DNA of 64,000 nt from contig NZ_AP023239.1 in assembly GCF_013393385.1 (NCBI RefSeq), positions 4,216,001-4,280,000 on the forward strand, read 5' to 3'. A model generated the notes under the pieces. That model was not told where the DNA came from, did no database searches, and saw nothing but the letters and a program-made list of their open reading frames with translations. Below are positions 6,879 to 17,433 of this stretch, piece after piece (positions within the stretch are counted from its first letter, which is position 1; every line of letters starts with the position of its first letter). Source of the DNA: Paenibacillus sp. URB8-2. GTDB taxonomy: Bacteria > Bacillota > Bacilli > Paenibacillales > Paenibacillaceae. Both the position numbers and the translations under genes were made by a program.

Positions 6879-9056
6879 TCACTGCATAATCCGGTGAACC
6901 GTGTAGACGTCCTTAACCCGTTTCACCTTTTCCACGACCGAATACAAGTGATCCGTATTGCGGATCAGGATGGTCATATGAATCAAAGCCATCTTGTTCT
7001 TGTCGGAACGACCGGTGACCGCCGAAATATTCGTCTTGCTCTCGGATACCGCCTGCAGCACTTCATTAAGCAGGCCGTTGCGGTCATGGCCGGTAATCTC
7101 GATATCAACGCTGTAATTCGCCTCCATGCTGCCTTCCCATTCGACCTCGATGACGCGCGCCGCTTCCTCGCTCTCCTCCGCCTTGATGTTCGGACAATCC
7201 GAACGGTGTACGGAAACGCCGCGGCCGCGCGTTACATAGCCGACGATGTCGTCGCCCGGCACAGGATTACAGCATCTGGCAAAGCGGACCAGCAGGTTGT
7301 CTATCCCTTTGACGCGCACGCCGTTCGTCGGCTGGTTTCGCTTCTCGGCGACCTTGATTTCCTTCTTCTCGGTCGTCAGTTCCAAATGGGCCGCCGCCGC
7401 TTCCTCCTGCTCCTTGCGCAGCTTCTCCGTTAAGCGGGTAGCGATTTGCGCCGCCGTTATGCCGCCGAAGCCCACAGCGGAGAGCATATCCTCTATATCG
7501 TTGAAAGCGAACTTTTTCGCCGCTTCCAGCAGCTTGTCGTCCGACATCCAGTCCGAAGGCTCGGTTCCGAGCCGCTTCAGCTCGCGCTCGATCGCTTCGC
7601 GTCCTTTTTCGACATTTTCCTCGCGCTTTTCTTTCTTGAACCACTGCTTGATCTTGCTTCGCGCATGCGAAGACTGGGCGATCTTCAGCCAATCCCGGCT
7701 CGGCCCATAAGAGTGCTTCGAGGTCAGGATTTCCACGATATCGCCGGTCTTAAGCTTATGGTCGAGCGGTACGATCCGCCCGTTCACCTTGGCCCCGATT
7801 GTGCGGTTGCCCACCTCCGTATGAATCCGGAAGGCAAAATCCAGCGGCACGGAACCCGCAGGCAGCTCGATTACTTCCCCTTTGGGAGTAAAAACGAAGA
7901 CAAGGTCGGAGAAAAAGTCCATTTTCAGCGATTCGACAAACTCCGAAGCATCCTTGGCTTCATGCTGCAGCTCCAAAATTTCGCGAAAAAAAGGCATCCG
8001 GTTCTCAGGATTGGCGGCCCCGCCGCTTCCTTCCTTGTATGCCCAGTGAGCTGCTATCCCATATTCGGCTGTTCGGTGCATTTCCCACGTTCTGATCTGC
8101 ACTTCCGTCGGTTCGCCGCCGGGGCCAACCACCGTCGTATGCAGCGATTGATACATATTCGCTTTCGGCATAGCGATGTAATCCTTGAAACGTCCGGGCA
8201 TCGGCTTCCACAGCGTATGGATAATGCCGAGGGTGGCATAACAATCCTTGATGTTGTCAACGATAATGCGTATCGCAAGCAGATCGTATATTTCGTTGAA
8301 CTGCTTGTTCTTGGTTGTCATTTTGTTATAGACGCTGTAAATATGCTTGGGCCGTCCCGAGAGGTCGCCTTCGATGCCCATTTCGTCCAGCTTGACACCT
8401 ATGCGGGTGATGACGCTGTCGATAAACTGCTCGCGCTCGGCGCGCTTTTTGTGCATCAGATTGGCAATCCGGTAATACTGCTGGGGATTCAGGTAACGAA
8501 GCGCAATATCTTCCATTTCCCATTTAATGGCCGAAATACCGAGCCGATCCGCAATGGGACAAAAAATTTCAAGCGTTTCATAAGAAATGCGGCGCTGGCT
8601 TTCTTCCGACTGATACTTCAGCGTCCGCATATTATGCAGACGGTCCGCCAGCTTGATGACAATGACGCGGATATCCTGTGCCATGGCGATGAACATTTTG
8701 CGGTAATTCTCGTTCTGCTGTTCTTCCTTTGACCGGAAACGAATGCGTTCCAACTTGGTCAGACCGTCCACGAGCATGGCGCAGGTATCGCCGAATTTGT
8801 CACGAATCTGCTCGAGCGACACCGTCGTATCCTCCACAACATCGTGCAAAAGAGCCGCGATAATGGAGATGACGTCCATCTGCATGCTCACGACAATATC
8901 GGCCACAGCAAGCGGATGCAGGATATATGGCTCCCCCGATTTACGCACCTGCCCGTGATGGGCTTGGTCCGCAAATATATACGCCTCCTGTATGCGTGGA
9001 AGATCTTTTTCTTTTATATAGGCTCCGGCCCTTTCCAGTAATCGCTCAATGCCCAT
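6879..9056 (-). CDS. relA: Bifunctional (p)ppGpp synthetase/hydrolase Rel
   Basis: Makes and degrades the stringent-response alarmone. 725 residues with the full long-RSH order: HD hydrolase (H34, H47P, HD 71-72), synthetase domain ([10 protein letters not shown] 234-243), then TGS (about 390-455), a helical part, the CC/zinc-finger region ([14 protein letters not shown]) and a C-terminal ACT domain. The loop RFKD (288-291) is the basic version found in bifunctional enzymes, unlike the acidic form of E. coli RelA. ATG at 9056; the best SD-like AAAGGAAACGG is somewhat far (about 15 bases). A promoter is predicted at 9183-9211. Confidence 0.97.
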   Translation of the reverse strand: MGIERLLERAGAYIKEKDLPRIQEAYIFADQAHHGQVRKSGEPYILHPLAVADIVVSMQMDVISIIAALLHDVVEDTTVSLEQIRDKFGDTCAMLVDGLTKLERIRFRSKEEQQNENYRKMFIAMAQDIRVIVIKLADRLHNMRTLKYQSEESQRRISYETLEIFCPIADRLGISAIKWEMEDIALRYLNPQQYYRIANLMHKKRAEREQFIDSVITRIGVKLDEMGIEGDLSGRPKHIYSVYNKMTTKNKQFNEIYDLLAIRIIVDNIKDCYATLGIIHTLWKPMPGRFKDYIAMPKANMYQSLHTTVVGPGGEPTEVQIRTWEMHRTAEYGIAAHWAYKEGSGGAANPENRMPFFREILELQHEAKDASEFVESLKMDFFSDLVFVFTPKGEVIELPAGSVPLDFAFRIHTEVGNRTIGAKVNGRIVPLDHKLKTGDIVEILTSKHSYGPSRDWLKIAQSSHARSKIKQWFKKEKREENVEKGREAIERELKRLGTEPSDWMSDDKLLEAAKKFAFNDIEDMLSAVGFGGITAAQIATRLTEKLRKEQEEAAAAHLELTTEKKEIKVAEKRNQPTNGVRVKGIDNLLVRFARCCNPVPGDDIVGYVTRGRGVSVHRSDCPNIKAEESEEAARVIEVEWEGSMEANYSVDIEITGHDRNGLLNEVLQAVSESKTNISAVTGRSDKNKMALIHMTILIRNTDHLYSVVEKVKRVKDVYTVHRIMQ

Positions 9057-9182
9057 ACTCGTCGTATCCGTTTCCTTTCTATAATAAAATGAACCCGCGT
9101 ATTTTGCGCATCCGCAGGCAGGGTTCGGTTCTTTTCAATTTAAAAAAGCCGACAACTTCCCTTATACTGAAAGTTTCCTATT

Positions 9183-9211
9183 ATTATGACGCTTGCGGCG
9201 GATTACGTCAA
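9183..9211 (-). promoter_or_regulatory. Predicted sigma-A promoter of rel-dtd
   Basis: Minus strand TTGACG (9206-9211), 17-base spacer, CATAAT (9183-9188). It gives a leader of about 120 bases before rel. Confidence 0.6.
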
Positions 9212-9288
9212 CACTTGCCATTCTGTGGCATTTCTGAACGATTTATAAGACGGCTGTGAAAAAAATAACGGACTTTGTGAAAATGTTG

Positions 9289-9317
9289 TTGAAAAAACGG
9301 TCCGATCTATTTAATCT
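9289..9317 (+). promoter_or_regulatory. Predicted sigma-A promoter of uraA
   Basis: TTGAAA (9289-9294), 17-base spacer, TAATCT (9312-9317); start site near 9324, about 137 bases upstream of the gene. Confidence 0.6.
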
Positions 9318-9324
9318 AGTAAAG

Positions 9325-9384
9325 GCGGTTTTCCTTACCGATAATGTAATAGATTCGTAAGGTCCGCAAGCCATCGGAAAACGC
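9325..9384 (+). promoter_or_regulatory. Structured 5' leader of uraA (candidate regulatory RNA)
   Basis: Two pairings compete here. One is CCTTAC (9333-9338) with GTAAGG (9357-9362). The other is GCGGTTTTCC..CCGAT (9325-9342) with ATCGGAAAACGC (9373-9384). The structure would start at the first transcribed bases. I see no PyrR-binding consensus, purine-riboswitch core or intrinsic terminator, so control, if any, would be of another kind. Confidence 0.35.
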
Positions 9385-9460
9385 ATTGAAGACATTCTTT
9401 ACTTTGCGGGGCAAATTTCCGTGAACATCCAGATTTAAAACAATTAGAGGAGTGAATGTT

Positions 9461-10777
9461 TTGCAACGCGAAATTCAAGTCAACGAAAGACTCCCCCTGG
9501 GCCCAGGTTTTCTACTCAGCCTTCAGCATTTGTTCGCCATGTTTGGCAGCACGGTGCTTGTGCCCAACCTGTTCGGGGTCGACCCCGGAATGATTCTGCT
9601 GATGAACGGCATCGGCACACTGCTGTACATATTGATCTGCAAGGGCAGAATCCCCGCTTATCTCGGTTCCAGCTTTGCTTTTATCTCGCCGGTTACGGCT
9701 GTGCTGGCTGCGCATCAAGACGATCACAGTCATGGTTATTCGCTTGCTCTGGGCGCTTTTATCGTAACGGGCGTAATCTTTGTGGTTGTCGCCCTAATCA
9801 TACGCTATGCAGGAACGGGCTGGATTGACGTCGTTTTCCCGCCTGCGGTAATGGGCGCCATCGTCGCTACAATCGGACTCGAGCTTGTGCCGGTGGCCGC
9901 GGGAATGGCCGGGCTGATCGCTCCATCGGGCGCTGTGGATTGGAAACCGGATGCGGGCGCGATTACGCTCTCCATGGTTACTCTTGGCGTGACGGTTATC
10001 GGATCGGTTCTGTTCCGGGGATTCCCCAAAATCATTCACATTCTGATCGGTATCGTCACAGGATACGTCCTGGCTTATCTTATGCACAGGGTTGATACCT
10101 CGGCAATTGCGAACTCGCATTTCTTTGCCCATCCGACGGTTACTACGCCTTCCTTTGACTGGCAAGCAATCTTGACCATCATTCCGGTCTCCCTCGTCGT
10201 TATTGTCGAACACATCGGGCACCTGCTCGTGACCAGCAATATTGTGGGCAAAGATCTCGCCAAGAATCCCGGACTTGACCGCTCGCTCATGGTCAACGGC
10301 ATTTCGACGATTATTTCCGGGTTTGTCGGTTCCACTCCAAATACGACTTACGGCGAAAATATCGGCGTTATGGCCCTTACGAAAGTTTATTCCGTCTATG
10401 TTATCGGAGGAGCGGCGGTTATCGCCATTTTGCTATCGTTCTCCGGCACGTTTTCTTCCATCATCGCCAACATTCCACTTCCGGTCATGGGGGGCGTATC
10501 GCTGCTGCTGTTCGGTGTCATCGCGGCTTCCGGACTTCGCATCTTTGTTGAACAGAAGGTCGATTTCTCAAAGCCGACCAATATGATTTTGGCAACGCTC
10601 GTTCTCGTAGTGGGCATCAGCGGCACCTCCCTTACCATCGGAGGCGTTCAGCTCAAAGGCATGGCGCTTGCGACAATAGTTGGCATTGTGCTCTCCCTGC
10701 TGTTCAAGCTGTTCCAGGTTCTTGGCCTGTCCAATGACAAGGAAGAGATCAAGCAGGCCAAAGCGTCGGATGTTTGA
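9461..10777 (+). CDS. uraA: NCS2-family uracil permease
   Basis: Membrane nucleobase:proton symporter of the UraA/PyrP type. 438 residues with about 12-14 membrane segments; the conserved LSLQHLFAMFGSTVLVP opening and the family signature with the STPNTTYGENIGV loop (substrate-binding glutamate in YGEN) are clear, and VVIVEHIGH carries the second binding acid. Start: TTG at 9461 is preferred because GAGGAG lies 8 bases upstream; the in-frame GTG at 9452 overlaps that ribosome binding site. The gene is monocistronic, with its own promoter and a strong bidirectional terminator shared with convergent apt. Xanthine specificity is less likely from the YGEN context. Confidence 0.93.
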   Translation: MQREIQVNERLPLGPGFLLSLQHLFAMFGSTVLVPNLFGVDPGMILLMNGIGTLLYILICKGRIPAYLGSSFAFISPVTAVLAAHQDDHSHGYSLALGAFIVTGVIFVVVALIIRYAGTGWIDVVFPPAVMGAIVATIGLELVPVAAGMAGLIAPSGAVDWKPDAGAITLSMVTLGVTVIGSVLFRGFPKIIHILIGIVTGYVLAYLMHRVDTSAIANSHFFAHPTVTTPSFDWQAILTIIPVSLVVIVEHIGHLLVTSNIVGKDLAKNPGLDRSLMVNGISTIISGFVGSTPNTTYGENIGVMALTKVYSVYVIGGAAVIAILLSFSGTFSSIIANIPLPVMGGVSLLLFGVIAASGLRIFVEQKVDFSKPTNMILATLVLVVGISGTSLTIGGVQLKGMALATIVGIVLSLLFKLFQVLGLSNDKEEIKQAKASDV

Positions 10778-10812
10778 TAATATGCGCTCAGCATATCCAT
10801 TCTAATATTTGC

Positions 10813-10865
10813 AAAAAGCCGGCAGCCTCATCGTACTTGAGTACGGTAATGGCTGCCGGCTTTTT
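10813..10865. terminator. Bidirectional terminator between uraA and apt
   Basis: AAAAAGCCGGCAGCC pairs with GGCTGCCGGCTTTTT, and an inner GTAC/GTAC stem closes loop TTGA. It serves both convergent genes. Confidence 0.92.
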
Positions 10866-10904
10866 ATTTCCCGGAAAATAGCGAAATCTACCTAGAGATA
10901 AATG

Positions 10905-11423
10905 TCAATCTTCGTAACTAAGAAGGGAAACCACTTCAACGTCAGGAAGCTTCTTTCGGCCTTCAAGCTGCTCCAGTTCAATCAAAAATGCCGCTCCGAC
11001 CACATTGCCTCCGAGCTGGTGAACAAGGTTAACCGCAGTCGAAATGGTACCTCCTGTTGCCAGCAGGTCGTCGGCGATCAACACATTTTGGCCGGGAAGT
11101 ATCGCGTCGGTATGTACTGCAAGCCGGTCTTTGCCGTATTCCAGATCATATCCCGCTTCAATCGTATCGTACGGCAGCTTTCCGCTCTTGCGGATCGGTA
11201 CAAAGCCTACACCCAGCGCATAGGCAAGAGGAGCCCCTACCACAAAGCCACGGGCTTCCGGACCGGCGATGACATCGATATTCAAATGAGACACGCGTTC
11301 TTTCAGCGCGTCAATAGCTTGGCGGTACATCTCGCCATCCTTCAGCAGAGTCGTAATATCTTTGAAGCTTATACCCGCCATCGGAAAATCCGGTATCACA
11401 CGGATAAATTCTTTGAAATCCAA
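10905..11423 (-). CDS. apt: Adenine phosphoribosyltransferase
   Basis: Salvages adenine to AMP using PRPP. 172 residues counted from the TTG at 11423, which follows GGGGGAG by five bases and gives the family's N-terminus ([14 protein letters not shown]). The PRPP-binding loop [12 protein letters not shown] occupies about 115-126, and AGPEARGF is at 53-60. The open frame continues upstream for another 65 codons, but that part is translated tandem repeat DNA and has no start signal. It lies downstream of recJ on the same strand, as in many Bacilli, with a 160-base spacer occupied by a 62-bp direct repeat. Confidence 0.96.
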   Translation of the reverse strand: MDFKEFIRVIPDFPMAGISFKDITTLLKDGEMYRQAIDALKERVSHLNIDVIAGPEARGFVVGAPLAYALGVGFVPIRKSGKLPYDTIEAGYDLEYGKDRLAVHTDAILPGQNVLIADDLLATGGTISTAVNLVHQLGGNVVGAAFLIELEQLEGRKKLPDVEVVSLLSYED

Positions 11424-11440
11424 AATAACTCCCCCTAAAA

Positions 11441-11564
11441 GTTTTGATAGCATAACTTCTCTGAATGATCTTCGCAAAACTTGCTTCGGAAGCATTTGCT
11501 TTGTTTTGATAGCATAACTTCTTTGAATGATCTTCGCAAAACTCGCTTCGAAAGCATCTGCTTT
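11441..11564. repeat. 62-bp tandem direct repeat, two copies
   Basis: Unit 1 is 11441-11502 and unit 2 is 11503-11564, both beginning GTTTTGATAGCATAACTTCT or near-identical and differing at only a few positions. The array fills most of the recJ-apt gap and ends 18 bases before the apt start. Each unit contains short inverted repeats (AAAGCA/TGCTTT) and direct CGAAG repeats. It does not encode a credible protein. Confidence 0.85.
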
Positions 11565-11584
11565 CTCACAAGGCCTCAATGGAT

Positions 11585-13996
11585 TTAGGATGCACCGAGT
11601 CTGCGCGACTCCATCCATTCTTGAAGCTCGGCTGTACTCCCTTCCGTGAAGTACTGCTCCATTTCCGCCAATTCACTGAGGTACATGAAATGGCTTGAAG
11701 AAGCCAGGTCGCGGGCTGCGGGCCGGGTCACAAAGGATAATTGTCCCTGCTCCCTCATAATAAAATCAAGCTCTTCGAATACGTCCAGCATCATCTTCAG
11801 CATCCGCAGGCTCATCGGCGATTTCCGGCTCAGCCGCAGAAGGACTTCCTGCTCTGAAATTGGCTTGGCGGCGATGACGGCCAGCCATTTATATAGGGTC
11901 TTGAAATGATCTCTTGTTGGAACGAGCAGACGATCTCGCTCCTGGCGGAGCGAGTGCAGCAGCGCGATGTTCTGCACCTCCGGAAAAGTCTTAAGCAGCA
12001 CGTCAAGCTGCTGCGGCGACTCCGGCATATCCAGCAGGCATAGCAGGGATAATGGGTTCTCCAAATGTCCTCCCGCCGGCAGATCGTCTACAGGAGAAAT
12101 TCCTTTATATTGATCATATACCCAAAAGGACATCCCTTGCCATTCCGTCTGCTCCCGCTCGAGCAGACGTTCCTTGCGGACCACCACCGCCGCAAGATCT
12201 TGCCTGGCGGCGGTCTGCGGAAGCAGCAGATCGAGCAGACGTTGTGTCCTGCCTGCGGCATCCCGCGCACCGCGGAAATCGAACAGCTGTGGCTGTGGGA
12301 CCGCCAGATCTTGCAGCATAAGCTGCGCCTTTCGGGACCCGTTCCATTCGTTGACGGACAATTCCGCAAGCACATCAATGCCGGTCCCTGGCGGCAGCAG
12401 CTCGGCCAGCTCTCCCTTGCCAAAAGCGACGGCTTCGACCGTCCTGCCTTCCTGCTGCAGAACCAGCTTCAGGTGACGATTGCCCTGTCCCATAGTACGC
12501 GTCTCTTTCACTGCCGCTCCCCGAACGATAAATTTCGGTAGCGGATTGCTCATTCCGAAAGGAGCCAGCAGCTCCAGCTCCTCGGCGGCCCGTAGCGATA
12601 AATCGGCGAGCGTATATTCTCCGTCCGCCGTGACCACCGGCACAAAGTGTTCCTCCGTCAGAACACCGGAAGCGAACTCCTCAAGCGCGGCGGCAAATGC
12701 GTCCAGGTTGTCACGGTGCAGGCTCATGCCCGCCGCCGCCGGATGGCCGCCGAAGTGATCCATGAGATCCGCGCAGGATGAAAGCGCCGCGTAGATATCT
12801 AGGCCGGGAATGGACCGGGCCGAGCCTTTGCAATAGCCCGTTTCCGGATGGATGTCCAGTATAATCACAGGCCGGTAGTAACGTTCGAGCAGCTTGGAAG
12901 CGACAATGCCGACTACCCCGACATTCCATTCTTCCCCCGCCAGAACTATGATGCTTGGGAGTTCTCCATCCTTAACTCTTTCTTCCAAGCGGACTAACGC
13001 TTCGGCAACAATCCGGTCAACGACCATCTGCCGTTCTTTATTCAGCATGTCCAGTTCTGCGGCAAGGCGCTCTGCCTCCACGGGATCTTCTGTGGTCAGC
13101 AGAGACACCGCCCGTCCGGCATGATCGAGGCGCCCGCTGGCATTAATGCGAGGCGCCAGCGCAAAAGCGACATTGACCGCGCCTACCTTCTCCACGTTTA
13201 CGGCGCTCACATCAAGAAGCGCCCGAATGCCGGGATACTTTGATTGGCGCATACTTATAAGTCCCCTTCGCACAATGGCTCGGTTCTCGTCAAGAAGGGG
13301 CATCAGGTCGGCTACCGTTCCGATAGCTGCAATTTCCAGCCATTCTTCCGGGACTTGTCCATCCAGAAGCGCCTGAGCCAGCTTGTAGGCGACCCCTACA
13401 CCGGCTAATCCCTTAAAAGGATACGGGCAGCCAGGCAGCTTCGGATTGATCAGAGCATATGCGGGAGGCAGAACAGCCGGAGGCTCGTGATGATCCGTAA
13501 CAACAACATCCATCCCAAGCTCATTCGCATAAGCGATTTGGCTGCAGGCGCTGATTCCAGTATCCACCGTAATGATCAGCGAGACGCCCTGCTGGAGCGC
13601 CCAATCGAGCGCGTGGTTATGCAGCCCGTAGCCCTCATTGGAACGGTGGGGGATATAAATGTCGAAGGAGGCGCCCAGGTGCCGCAGAAGATGAATCATC
13701 AGCGAAGTACTGGATACGCCGTCAGCGTCGTAATCGCCGTAGACGAGGATATGCTCCTCTTCCTCCAGCGCCTTTTTGATGCGGGGGACGGCCTCCTTCA
13801 TCCCTTTCAGCAAGAATGGATCATGATCTTCTACCACTGCGCCTTCTATAAAGCTAAGTGCTTCTTCCGGGTCGCTCATCCCTCTCGCGACAAGCAGGGA
13901 TGCAACGAGCGGAGAAACAGAAAGTCTCCGGGCCAATTCCCTGGATTGAACGGGATCGGCTACCGGAGATTGCCATTTGGTTTTTGAATGAAGCAA
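11585..13996 (-). CDS. recJ: Single-stranded-DNA-specific exonuclease RecJ
   Basis: 5'-3' single-strand exonuclease in recombination and mismatch/base-excision repair. 803 residues. DHH-family metal motifs: GDYDADG (87-93), TVDTG (143-147), TDHHEPP (167-173), and the DHHA1 motif [11 protein letters not shown] near 415. An OB-fold part follows, then a long C-terminal extension typical of Firmicute RecJ. Start is TTG at 13996 with AAAGGTG about seven bases upstream. Codon use is like its neighbours. It is followed by apt and preceded by a CDF transporter gene, possibly one transcript. Confidence 0.96.
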   Translation of the reverse strand: MLHSKTKWQSPVADPVQSRELARRLSVSPLVASLLVARGMSDPEEALSFIEGAVVEDHDPFLLKGMKEAVPRIKKALEEEEHILVYGDYDADGVSSTSLMIHLLRHLGASFDIYIPHRSNEGYGLHNHALDWALQQGVSLIITVDTGISACSQIAYANELGMDVVVTDHHEPPAVLPPAYALINPKLPGCPYPFKGLAGVGVAYKLAQALLDGQVPEEWLEIAAIGTVADLMPLLDENRAIVRRGLISMRQSKYPGIRALLDVSAVNVEKVGAVNVAFALAPRINASGRLDHAGRAVSLLTTEDPVEAERLAAELDMLNKERQMVVDRIVAEALVRLEERVKDGELPSIIVLAGEEWNVGVVGIVASKLLERYYRPVIILDIHPETGYCKGSARSIPGLDIYAALSSCADLMDHFGGHPAAAGMSLHRDNLDAFAAALEEFASGVLTEEHFVPVVTADGEYTLADLSLRAAEELELLAPFGMSNPLPKFIVRGAAVKETRTMGQGNRHLKLVLQQEGRTVEAVAFGKGELAELLPPGTGIDVLAELSVNEWNGSRKAQLMLQDLAVPQPQLFDFRGARDAAGRTQRLLDLLLPQTAARQDLAAVVVRKERLLEREQTEWQGMSFWVYDQYKGISPVDDLPAGGHLENPLSLLCLLDMPESPQQLDVLLKTFPEVQNIALLHSLRQERDRLLVPTRDHFKTLYKWLAVIAAKPISEQEVLLRLSRKSPMSLRMLKMMLDVFEELDFIMREQGQLSFVTRPAARDLASSSHFMYLSELAEMEQYFTEGSTAELQEWMESRRLGAS

Positions 13997-14028
13997 TGCG
14001 GTTCACCTTTCTCTCGCGCTTGAGCCGG

Positions 14029-14991
14029 CTATTGCAGCAGCGTCGGCATTTCACTGTCCGTCAGCTCATAATTGGTTTTGTAAGGATAACCGGGTTCGTA
14101 AGGCACGATATCCATATGAACGTGGCCGACATGGACGAAACGGTGCTGCAGCAGCTTTTTGGCGCAATCTGCGATTTCGCGCGCTTCCATCACGCTGATT
14201 CGCGGATTGACGCTGATCGTGACCTGAAGATTGACATATCGGCCTTCCTCAAGCGCCTTTAAATGTTCCACGCGAATGACTCCATGAACTTTTTGAACGG
14301 TATCGATAAAATTTGCGGCATCTTCATGCGGAAGCTCCTGGCTATTCTTGCCGTAAATCGTACTGAGAATAAGCAAATATCCTTTGCGGAGAATAAGGCA
14401 AGCAGCAAGAAGTGCGGCGATCGGGTCCAGGTACAAGAGAGGATGCCAATTCAGATAGCCTCCGAGCATGGACGTCGCCACGCCGATTAATACGGTCAGC
14501 GAAGTATACAGGCTGAAGCGATGATTATCGGCATAAGCGGCATGACTTCCGTTTCCGATTTTTTGGGCAGTGCGGTATTGATATTGAAAAATAGCTTCTT
14601 TCACCAGCAGAGACAGACAGATCGTCAACAACGCGAGTTCTCCTGAAGGATTCAGGTCTCCGCTCGTCAAGTCGCGGATTGCGGAAAAAGCGATTTGCAG
14701 ACCGCCCATTAAAATTAGCACCGCAAATACAACGGATAATAAAGGCTCGTTCTTATTCTTCCCATCCCGCGAATCCGGTTTCCGCGCCCTGTTGCCTTCT
14801 CCGCCGCTACGCCACGGAAGAATCTCGGCCAGCTTCGCCGCGGCATCCGCACCCGAGTATAAGGCATCGGCGATCAAAGCCTTGCTCCCCGAATAGTAAC
14901 CTGCGACTCCTTTGGCCAGAGCCAGCGTGAAATCGCCGGCAATTCCCGTCCAAGCCACCCGCTCGTTTTGAGACGAATACTTTTCATTCAT
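14029..14991 (-). CDS. Cation diffusion facilitator family transporter
   Basis: Membrane metal-ion exporter (Zn2+, Fe2+, Mn2+ or Co2+; metal not determined). 320 residues from the ATG at 14991, which has AAGGAGG seven bases upstream; an upstream in-frame ATG lacks this. Six membrane segments, with metal-site residues in ADALYSGAD (TM2) and ADNHRFSLYTSL (TM5 region), then DPIAALLAACLI in TM6. The cytoplasmic C-terminal domain ends in HVGHVHMDIVP. The usual HxxxD pairs appear as Asp/Asn-rich variants, so metal choice may be atypical. It sits between secF and recJ. Confidence 0.88.
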   Translation of the reverse strand: MNEKYSSQNERVAWTGIAGDFTLALAKGVAGYYSGSKALIADALYSGADAAAKLAEILPWRSGGEGNRARKPDSRDGKNKNEPLLSVVFAVLILMGGLQIAFSAIRDLTSGDLNPSGELALLTICLSLLVKEAIFQYQYRTAQKIGNGSHAAYADNHRFSLYTSLTVLIGVATSMLGGYLNWHPLLYLDPIAALLAACLILRKGYLLILSTIYGKNSQELPHEDAANFIDTVQKVHGVIRVEHLKALEEGRYVNLQVTISVNPRISVMEAREIADCAKKLLQHRFVHVGHVHMDIVPYEPGYPYKTNYELTDSEMPTLLQ

Positions 14992-15065
14992 CTGGGTTCC
15001 TCCTTGCCGCTCCATGTACTCGCTGTGCTGATGGGTATAATATCCGACATCCCGCCTGAGGTTTC

Positions 15066-15093
15066 AAAAGCCGCGTCGTCATGGACGCGGCTT
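15066..15093 (-). terminator. Terminator of secDF
   Basis: Stem AAGCCGCGTC/GACGCGGCTT with a short loop, followed on the minus strand by TTTT. Confidence 0.75.
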
Positions 15094-15108
15094 CGTTTAA
15101 AGGATCAT

Positions 15109-16011
15109 TTACGCTTTGGCAGGCTTGCTCTTGGGCTTAACCTTCTGGTTCTTCTTCAGCAGCAGCCACAGCGGACTTGCGATGAAGATCGAGGAATATG
15201 CACCGAACAACAGACCGATAACCATGGCCAGAGAGAACATTTTGATCGACTCGCCGCCAAGCACCAACAGGAAGAATGCGGCGATGAATACGGTAAAGGC
15301 GGTGTAAAGAGAACGCATGATAGTCTGAGAGATACTCTTGTTGACGAGAACTTTCAGATCGTCGTAGGTCCTTTGCTTGCCGAAGCGCAGATTTTCGCGA
15401 ATCCGGTCAAAAATAACGATCGTATCGTTGATTGAATAACCGATAATCGTCAGCACAGCGACAATGAATGTCAGATCCACTTCCAGTCTGAAAATGGAGA
15501 ATACGGCAACGACCATGAACGCATCATGGATCAATGCAACGATCGCAGCTATCGCAAAGCGCCATTCAAAACGGATGCTTACGTACACGATAATGCCCAG
15601 GCAGGAAATGAGAACCGCATAAATCGCGTTGCGGGCGAGTTCTTTTGCCATTTCAGTATCGACGGTGTTGACTTCAAATGATGCCTTGTCGTCAAGCTTG
15701 GAAATGGCGCTCTTCAGCGCAGCATCCTGCTCACTCGTCAGTACTCCGTCATAGCGGATGGTCATGCGCTGCGTTCCGGGTGTAATATTCGGTTCATGAT
15801 CTGTTCCTATGTTAGCGACAGCCGTACGGATTTGGTCCACCGTCAAATTCTTGGAAAGAGAAACGTCAACGTTGGAGCCGGCTTTGAAATCGACGCTGTA
15901 ATTCAGATTGAATATCGCCAGGAAAATAATCCCGAGAATCGTGAGCGTGATGGAAAAAATGTAAAAATATTTGCTCAAGTGGACGTAATCGAGCTCTTTC
16001 TTAAAGCGCAC
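15109..16011 (-). CDS. secF: Protein translocase subunit SecF
   Basis: Membrane partner of SecD; uses the proton gradient to help pull preproteins through SecYEG. About 300 residues, six membrane segments, first extracellular domain with SVDFKAGSN, and the conserved TM4-5 region ending GYSINDTIVIFDRIREN. Start: the second GTG (16011), nine bases after AAAGGAG, is preferred over the GTG at 16020 that abuts it. The start region overlaps the secD stop, so translation is coupled. SecD and SecF are separate here, unlike the fused SecDF of B. subtilis. Confidence 0.95.
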   Translation of the reverse strand: MRFKKELDYVHLSKYFYIFSITLTILGIIFLAIFNLNYSVDFKAGSNVDVSLSKNLTVDQIRTAVANIGTDHEPNITPGTQRMTIRYDGVLTSEQDAALKSAISKLDDKASFEVNTVDTEMAKELARNAIYAVLISCLGIIVYVSIRFEWRFAIAAIVALIHDAFMVVAVFSIFRLEVDLTFIVAVLTIIGYSINDTIVIFDRIRENLRFGKQRTYDDLKVLVNKSISQTIMRSLYTAFTVFIAAFFLLVLGGESIKMFSLAMVIGLLFGAYSSIFIASPLWLLLKKNQKVKPKSKPAKA

Positions 16012-17251
16012 TGATTTCACTCTCCTTTACCCCGAATTGCTTTGGCTTGCTCAGCTTGCCGGCCTTAACCAGCATATTAAGCAGCCAACGGGCGAAATAA
16101 AGGTTCGTAAATATGCTGAGCAGAATTTCTACAATCAGCACGAGCGCGAAGCCTTTTACCGAGCCTGTACCGAAAGCGAACATGACGGCCGCGACGATAA
16201 TCGTGGTGACGTTCGAGTCCATAACAGTACGGAAGGAGGACTTGCTGCCTGCCTTGACGGAGGACATGATGCTCTTACCGCTCCGCATTTCTTCCCGAAT
16301 TCGTTCATTTGTAATAATGTTGGCGTCAACCGCCATCCCGATCCCGAGTATGAATGCCGCCACGCCCGGAAGCGTCAAGGTAAAATCGGCAAATACGAAG
16401 ACCAGAATAAGCAGCCATGTATGCAGAATCAAGGCAAAGCTGGCGATAAGGCCAGGAACACGGTACATACCGATCATAAAGAGCAGAATAAACACTGAAC
16501 CAATCAGGCCGGCTTTAACCGTCTGATCCAGGGACTGCTTGCCCAAGGTTGCGCCTACGCTCTGGGAGTATTTCTCCGTCAGCTTCAGCGGCAGGGCTCC
16601 GAGATTGATCGTATCGGCCAAATTCCGGGCTTCCTCGATTGTATAATTCCCCGAAATCGATGCGGTTCCTTCCGTAAGCTCCGCTCTTACTTGCGGATCG
16701 GAAAGCTTAGTATCATCCAGGTAGATGGCCAGATGCTGACCGAGCAGACGCTTCGTAATTTCCGCAAATTTCTGTTTATCTTTAACCTTGATGCTGATTT
16801 CGATCTGATTCAGGCTGTCGCGGCCGATGGTCGCGGCGTTCTCAACGAAATCGCTGCCTACCAGCTCGATTTTGCTGTACGTTCCTTCGGCGTCGCCAGG
16901 CGCGGCGCTGCGGAAGGTAAGAACTGCCGGCTCCTTCATCTTTTCACGAACCTCAGCTTCATTGGTGACACCGGCGATTTTCAGACGGATACGATCCGTT
17001 CCTTCGGTGGTAACCTCCGGTTCGCTCGTTCCTAGTACGTTGGCCCGTTTCTCAAGGCTGGCAGCGGTCTGCAGCAAAGAAGCCCGGGTTATTTCCTTGC
17101 CTTGCTCGGAAGGCTGGGCTTGGTATAAAATTTCGAAGCCGCCCTTCAAATCAAGACCCAGCCGTACTCTGTCAAGCAGCCCGGGAGTCGATACCGCCAT
17201 AACGGCCGCTAAGACGAGCACGGTAATGATGAAGCTCAGAAGTCTTTTCAT
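16001..17251 (-). CDS. secD: Protein translocase subunit SecD
   Basis: 416 residues: N-terminal membrane anchor, RLGLDLKGGFEI (the family's D-x-x-G-G motif, about 31-42), the large extracellular P1 domain, then five C-terminal membrane segments with GIGMAVDANIITNERIREE, which carries the proton-relay aspartate. Works with SecF in protein export. ATG at 17251 is preceded by AAAGGGG at somewhat long spacing (about 12 bases). It is the first gene of a secD-secF unit ending at 15066-15093. Confidence 0.96.
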   Translation of the reverse strand: MKRLLSFIITVLVLAAVMAVSTPGLLDRVRLGLDLKGGFEILYQAQPSEQGKEITRASLLQTAASLEKRANVLGTSEPEVTTEGTDRIRLKIAGVTNEAEVREKMKEPAVLTFRSAAPGDAEGTYSKIELVGSDFVENAATIGRDSLNQIEISIKVKDKQKFAEITKRLLGQHLAIYLDDTKLSDPQVRAELTEGTASISGNYTIEEARNLADTINLGALPLKLTEKYSQSVGATLGKQSLDQTVKAGLIGSVFILLFMIGMYRVPGLIASFALILHTWLLILVFVFADFTLTLPGVAAFILGIGMAVDANIITNERIREEMRSGKSIMSSVKAGSKSSFRTVMDSNVTTIIVAAVMFAFGTGSVKGFALVLIVEILLSIFTNLYFARWLLNMLVKAGKLSKPKQFGVKESEISAL

Positions 17252-17433
17252 GCTCTTGCTAGTTCCCCTTTCTTAAACTCAATATTCCTATTATAGCTAC
17301 GCGCCAAATCAGCGTCAATTCAGCAAGCATTGGCAGCGCTGTGTTCGCGGCGTTCCTCCGGCAAGCTCCTATTAATTATAATCCTGCCTGACGGCATGCG
17401 GAAACAAGCGGCCAAAAGAGCGCCGCAATCAAA

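Noticed and set aside
9318..9460. PyrR attenuator or purine riboswitch before uraA
   Set aside because: No PyrR-binding loop consensus, no purine-riboswitch core and no intrinsic terminator in the leader.
11424..11618. N-terminal extension of Apt by about 65 residues
   Set aside because: It is translated tandem repeat and recJ 3' end; the true TTG start has a good ribosome site and matches the family length.
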